Source of the DNA: a virus
Reading direction: 5' to 3' (one strand)
Length of the DNA: 47,554 nt
Virus record (IMG/VR): IMGVR_UViG_3300027631_000035
Coordinates: 1-47,554 of that record
Shown: positions 43,711 through 47,554 of the stretch, piece after piece
How positions within the stretch are numbered: position 1 is the first letter of the stretch
How the letters are laid out: each line of letters opens with the position of its first letter
Notes under the pieces: generated by a model
Told to the model about the DNA's origin: nothing
The model's database searches: none
Seen by the model: the letters and a program-made list of their open reading frames with translations, nothing else
Program-made: the position numbers and the translations under genes

Positions 43711-44652
43711 TTAATCTTTAAATAGTTCTATTAAGTCGTTTACGTAATCATTTGCTAAATCAGTTCCATATACTACAGAAAATGATTCAGGATTAGATCT
43801 ATAATAATCCATTGTTTTATGTTTTGCTTGTTGTAACAATGGAATTAATTCATTTAATTTTCTTTCTAATTCATCAAAACCTAATAAACGGCTTGAGATG
43901 AATTTTTTTTTATCAGGATCAGTAATATTTAATCCTTGTAAATAATCTTCAACATCAGTATTTGCTTCTCGAAGTGGTTTAACAATAATACCTTTTGCAG
44001 CTTTATTTAGTTTTTTTTTGTTAACTAATTTATATTTAAAATCAGTTATATATTTGTTTTTTGTAACACCTTCAGGACCTGCAGCAGGACCAGGACCAAA
44101 TGTTGCTCCGGGACCTTCACTTACTTTTTTAAATCCTGCTTGCGTATAAGCTCCGTATGTAGATTTTCGAGGAGATGGACCATTATGATTTTCACCCTCT
44201 CCACCTGATATAAATCCTGAGTCGGAGCCAATTGAAGATAATTCTCCAAGCATTCCTTTAACCTGTTCATATTGATCAGGATAATTTTTTCTTAAATGAG
44301 TTCTATAGGCATTAAATGTTTTTTTTAAATCATCAGCAATATCTCTTATGAACGGATCATTTCTTCCATCTTCTGTGCCCAGTAATGCTTGAAGTGATAT
44401 AACAGCATCATTCATTTTTTCTAATGTTTCTGAAAAACTAGCTAATTTGATTACATCACTTGTTGAGCCACCTGTTTCTTTATCAATGCCTTTATTTTTA
44501 AAATATGTTTTTAAATCTTTAGAAAAGAAATCATTTTTCATATCCATGGGGCCATACCTAGCTTCGATACGTTTAATCAATGCTGAGTCTACCTCATTTG
44601 GTTTGAGGATAGCACCATCTGCTTCTTTTAATTTATATTTAAAATTACCCAT
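43711..44652 (-). CDS. Hypothetical prohead-core-region protein (313 aa)
   Basis: A 313-residue protein. The first ~130 residues are charged and helical (FSETLEKMNDAVISLQALLG). A Gly/Pro/Ser-rich linker (about 140-195) follows, then a Lys-rich, helical C-terminal domain (DELERKLNELIPLLQQAKH) ending YVNDLIELFKD. The peptide FKYKL occurs at the start and again after the linker, suggesting a small internal duplication. The start overlaps the upstream gene by eight bases. It lies in the portal-protease interval and may be a core or internal protein; no homologue recognised. Confidence 0.55.
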   Translation of the reverse strand: MGNFKYKLKEADGAILKPNEVDSALIKRIEARYGPMDMKNDFFSKDLKTYFKNKGIDKETGGSTSDVIKLASFSETLEKMNDAVISLQALLGTEDGRNDPFIRDIADDLKKTFNAYRTHLRKNYPDQYEQVKGMLGELSSIGSDSGFISGGEGENHNGPSPRKSTYGAYTQAGFKKVSEGPGATFGPGPAAGPEGVTKNKYITDFKYKLVNKKKLNKAAKGIIVKPLREANTDVEDYLQGLNITDPDKKKFISSRLLGFDELERKLNELIPLLQQAKHKTMDYYRSNPESFSVVYGTDLANDYVNDLIELFKD

Positions 44653-45502
44653 TTGTTTTTACAAGTTCTTCTAAAAGTGCATAATATTGTAACAAGTTAA
44701 CTAAATCATCATTCCCCACATTAGCCGTTTTGCCTAAAGGTAATAACATATTGTTAACTTCATTTAATTTAATTTTTACAACTTTATCAGTAACTTTTTT
44801 AGTCATTTTAGTTAATTCGTCTTTAATTTCCTGAATTTTAGTGTTATAAAATGTTTTTAATTTAGGAGTTGAATCAACTGAATTGATAAATTCTTTAAGT
44901 ACTGATTTTTGGTTATTATTTAATGATTCATATTTACCATTAAATTTTTCTAATAGTACTTTATAGGTTAAAATACGTAAGTCCTTATCATATGATTGGA
45001 ATTCAATCATTAAATCCTCTTCTACTTTTTGTTTATCAACAGCACGTGTTGTTAAACTTTCTAAAAGAGAAATTTTGTTTTCAATGATTTGACTAGGATT
45101 AGATAAATTTTCGCTATTATAAATTTCAACTAACGTATATAAAGCAGCGTGTGATTTATAACTTGGAAGATTTGTTTTAAAAAACTCTTCTAAATTATAA
45201 TGTTCGGAAATTTCTTTAATTAAATTATATTTTTGTCTTTTTAAAGTTCCTCTATTAAGGTTCTTAGATGATTCAATAATTGAATTAATTACAACTTCGG
45301 CTTTACCTTCAGTTAAATTTTTATACTTAGATAAAGTTTCATACAATTTGTATTCTCTACCTAACTCAGTTCTTACAAAATATTTTTTTAATATATGTGT
45401 AGCTTTTGAATCTTTTCCTGACAGAGTGTCTGCAGTAATTTGTCTTACCAAAAGTTCGAAAAGAATTCCTGTATTTTTATACTTAGAATGTTTAATGTTC
45501 AT
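44645..45502 (-). CDS. Hypothetical helical protein near portal (285 aa)
   Basis: A 285-residue protein, almost all helical and Lys/Glu/Leu-rich, starting MNIKHSKYKNTGILFELLVRQI. No known domain is recognised. The octamer TATTTATA lies 16 nt upstream, and GGGGA just before the ATG may act as a ribosome site. Its position right after the portal gene and before the other core-region genes suggests a head-assembly role (inference). Confidence 0.55.
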   Translation of the reverse strand: MNIKHSKYKNTGILFELLVRQITADTLSGKDSKATHILKKYFVRTELGREYKLYETLSKYKNLTEGKAEVVINSIIESSKNLNRGTLKRQKYNLIKEISEHYNLEEFFKTNLPSYKSHAALYTLVEIYNSENLSNPSQIIENKISLLESLTTRAVDKQKVEEDLMIEFQSYDKDLRILTYKVLLEKFNGKYESLNNNQKSVLKEFINSVDSTPKLKTFYNTKIQEIKDELTKMTKKVTDKVVKIKLNEVNNMLLPLGKTANVGNDDLVNLLQYYALLEELVKTNG

Positions 45503-45518
45503 TCCCCAAAGGTTTTGT

Positions 45519-45526
45519 TATAAATA
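45519..45526 (-). promoter_or_regulatory. Putative late promoter octamer, 285-aa gene
   Basis: Exact TATTTATA on the coding strand (in ATATATTTATAAC), 16 nt before the ATG at 45502. Confidence 0.6.
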
Positions 45527-45537
45527 TATAAAGATTT

Positions 45538-47439
45538 TTATTCTCTTATTTGATTTTCATCTAATAGTGATTCTTTGGGTTTTGGTGTTTCAAGTGTGAC
45601 CTTTTTTACTAAACCTTCAATTAAAGCTCTGTTTTTAAGATACACTTGTTTTGCTTCTAAAGATAATGGAGAACCTCCTTTATATTGAGGACGGATAGAA
45701 TCCGACTCATTATCATCGTTTTTCATTCCTTTAGCACCTAATCTATCTTTACCAAAATTATCATCTTGTGTATTGCGAGTTGTTGATTTTTCTTCAGGAC
45801 GTCCCATTTCTAAATCATCTCCATATCCTACAGGTACATTTTCTGGTTGGTCAAACATTCTACCTTTACCATACAATGAAGCTAAATCGTGTGGTGTTCC
45901 ATATGATTTACCTGTTACTTTTGGGTCATTACCTTCTTCTTCTAATTGTTTATATCTAAAAGTGCGTTTTTGATCTTCAGCTAGTAAATCTCTATATTCA
46001 TCAAATTCATCTTGGCTGAAATGGAAGACATTATCATAAATCCAATCTGTAGGAAGTAATTTACTTTCCATGATTTTTTGGGCTAATTCAACCTTTTGAG
46101 TTAGTAACGCAATTTTTTCTTGGTCGTAAATAATTGATGGACCTGTTAAATCTAATTCAAAATTTGTTAATTCTTCACCTGTGTATCCTTGCGAATATAA
46201 GTGAACTAATGCGATCTTATATAATTCTGATAAGGTAATGCGTTGTATACGGTCAATTGTGCGAGCAAAACGAATATCTTCAGCCGCTAATGTAGCTTTA
46301 CCACTTAAATCCTTATCATAACCCATAAACGCTTTAGGTACTTTAAGGGCAGCAAATAATTTATCACGTAAATAAGTAACATCTTGAATACCATCATATT
46401 GTAAACCTGGTGTGGTTTCAATTTTAGTAGATGAATCATTACCACGAACGGGGATATAAAAATCTTCTAATAGATTTTGTTGATTATATTTTAAATTATA
46501 TTCACCTGTTTGAGAATCCATTAATGGAGTACGTTTCATTGTTGAAATTGTTTTCTGCATGAAATTTTCTACTTCATTTGGAGGAATCGAACCAACATTA
46601 ATATAAAATATACGACGATCAGGGCTACGTGAAATTCTATGAATTAACATAGCATCTTCCATTAACACGTATTGTTTAAAAATACGACGAGCTGGTTCCA
46701 AATATGAACGACCATAAGGAAGATAATTAACATCTGTTAATAATCTAAAATGAGCCATTTCATAATTGTCAAAATAAATACCTGGTTGATTGTCTTGAAA
46801 TTGGCCTAAAGAAGGAGTACCATAATAACCTGAACCACCTGCATAAATACCTTCAGGTGAATATCTAAATCTTACAGCATTTGGATGTTCTTTATCGTAG
46901 TTTTCTTGTCTTTCAATATGATATGCTGTGTAGGGAATAACATTATAAACACCATATTTTTCAGCAATTTCCATTTTAAGGAAAAAGTCACCATATTTAC
47001 ACATTTGGCGAATCCAAGACCATAAATTAAATTCAATATTTAATACATCATAAAATAAGTTATAAAGGACTTGTTGTATATCTTCGTTATTACTTTTAAT
47101 ATGAAGTACTTCTCCCATATCATTTTTAAGGGTAGATTCATCAGAAATAATATCAAGAGCAGAAGCAACAATAGCATCATAGTCCATATTATCATAGTCT
47201 GAATAAACCATAGTACGTAAGTACTGCCAATTTATACCAATTTGAGATCCTAGTAAAGATGTGGAAGCTGGGGAGTATAAACGATTATATCTATCCTGTA
47301 AGGAATTTGTTGCTACATCTCCGGAACGTTGGATTGAATCAACGTCCATTACTTTTAATTCATTGCCACCTTGATTTCTAATAATGACATCTGTAGAAAA
47401 TAATCTTTGTAATCGGGTAAATAAACTAGTATCTGCCAT
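45538..47439 (-). CDS. Portal protein (gp20-like)
   Basis: A 633-residue portal (T4 gp20 is 524). Typical features are MVYSDYDNMDYDAIVASALDI in the N-terminal clip/wing region, LFYDVLNIEFNLWSWIRQMCKYGDFFLKMEI, YEMAHFRLLTDVNYLPYG..YLEPARRIFKQ, and DRRIFYINVGSIPPNEVENFM. The FAALKVPKAFMGYDKDLSGKATL segment and the helix ADEDQKRTFRY-like region complete the core. The C-terminal ~110 residues are hydrophilic and probably disordered. It forms the dodecameric vertex that initiates head assembly and passes DNA. The octamer is 17 nt upstream. Confidence 0.95.
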   Translation of the reverse strand: MADTSLFTRLQRLFSTDVIIRNQGGNELKVMDVDSIQRSGDVATNSLQDRYNRLYSPASTSLLGSQIGINWQYLRTMVYSDYDNMDYDAIVASALDIISDESTLKNDMGEVLHIKSNNEDIQQVLYNLFYDVLNIEFNLWSWIRQMCKYGDFFLKMEIAEKYGVYNVIPYTAYHIERQENYDKEHPNAVRFRYSPEGIYAGGSGYYGTPSLGQFQDNQPGIYFDNYEMAHFRLLTDVNYLPYGRSYLEPARRIFKQYVLMEDAMLIHRISRSPDRRIFYINVGSIPPNEVENFMQKTISTMKRTPLMDSQTGEYNLKYNQQNLLEDFYIPVRGNDSSTKIETTPGLQYDGIQDVTYLRDKLFAALKVPKAFMGYDKDLSGKATLAAEDIRFARTIDRIQRITLSELYKIALVHLYSQGYTGEELTNFELDLTGPSIIYDQEKIALLTQKVELAQKIMESKLLPTDWIYDNVFHFSQDEFDEYRDLLAEDQKRTFRYKQLEEEGNDPKVTGKSYGTPHDLASLYGKGRMFDQPENVPVGYGDDLEMGRPEEKSTTRNTQDDNFGKDRLGAKGMKNDDNESDSIRPQYKGGSPLSLEAKQVYLKNRALIEGLVKKVTLETPKPKESLLDENQIRE

Positions 47440-47456
47440 TTTGTTTTTTGTTTATA

Positions 47457-47464
47457 TATAAATA
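47457..47464 (-). promoter_or_regulatory. Putative late promoter octamer, portal gene
   Basis: Exact TATTTATA on the coding strand, 17 nt before the portal ATG. Part of a recurrent set; see the finding on the motif. Confidence 0.6.
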
Positions 47465-47472
47465 TTGTAAAA

Positions 47473-47554
47473 TTATCCTAATAACCAACTAATATCTTCC
47501 ATTCCTTTATCTGTTTGAACGGAATATGGGTTTTTAATTTGATTTGGATTATAG
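47473..47554 (-). CDS. C-terminal end of an unidentified gene
   Basis: From the right edge a frame reads 26 residues to a TAA at 47473-47475. The peptide ends KGMEDISWLLG. It is too short to name. It stops 33 nt before the portal start, so it is the upstream neighbour of the portal gene. In T4-type layouts a terminase or another head/tail gene would be possible there. Confidence 0.6.
   Translation of the reverse strand, partial: YNPNQIKNPYSVQTDKGMEDISWLLG

Noticed and set aside
1-47554. tRNA genes, insertion sequences, integrase or attachment sites.
   Set aside because: None could be recognised; nearly all sequence is covered by minus-strand genes with short gaps.

Overview
The window is one continuous late, structural region of a contractile-tailed, T4-like phage (Caudoviricetes, myovirus morphology). 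Every supported gene lies on the minus strand, so transcription runs from high to low coordinates. I recognise homologues of the T4 head and tail series: portal gp20, prohead protease gp21, scaffold gp22, major capsid gp23, neck gp13/gp14, tail terminator gp15, sheath gp18 and tube gp19. The DNA is AT-rich, Shine-Dalgarno sequences are mostly absent, and starts sit behind A/T-rich leaders. That would suit a Bacteroidota host (for example an aquatic flavobacterium), but the host cannot be fixed from this window.

Layout in transcription order. 47554-38640 is the head module: the end of an unidentified gene, the portal, four prohead-core or unknown genes, protease, scaffold and major capsid protein. 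38527-36164 is a three-gene auxiliary cassette: an amidinotransferase/DDAH-like enzyme, a short-type phosphatidylserine decarboxylase and a PhoH ATPase. 36124-32918 is the neck and tail-terminator module. 32881-18195 is a 4661-codon collagen-like fibre gene, about 29% of the window, plus a small structural gene. 18145-13358 is a block of three glycosyltransferase genes. 13330-1246 is the tail: a small coiled-coil protein, sheath, tube, a tail-assembly chaperone with a probable frameshift extension, tape measure, and a baseplate/hub operon. 1213-1 is the start of a family A DNA polymerase that runs off the left edge.

The most interesting candidate is the fibre together with its glycosyltransferases. 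The fibre carries roughly 1,460 Gly-X-Y triplets with almost no proline and very many Ser/Thr/Asn, and ends in an S74 self-cleaving chaperone. The next genes include a clear relative of the autotransporter O-heptosyltransferases (TibC/AAH), with the four-cysteine iron motif, which glycosylate Ser-rich repeats in bacterial adhesins. I infer that the phage may O-glycosylate its own fibre, and that sugar on Ser/Thr could replace proline/hydroxyproline in stabilising a triple helix.

Transcription punctuation is also visible. An exact octamer, TATTTATA on the coding strand, lies 6-31 nt upstream of eleven gene starts, with a one-mismatch copy before a twelfth. Four hairpins resembling intrinsic terminators follow the protease, capsid, tube and chaperone genes. 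Genes without the octamer mostly abut or overlap the preceding gene. No tRNA, CRISPR array or insertion sequence was seen. The only non-coding stretch near 200 bp is 41635-41869. There is no gene-free stretch above 300 bp.
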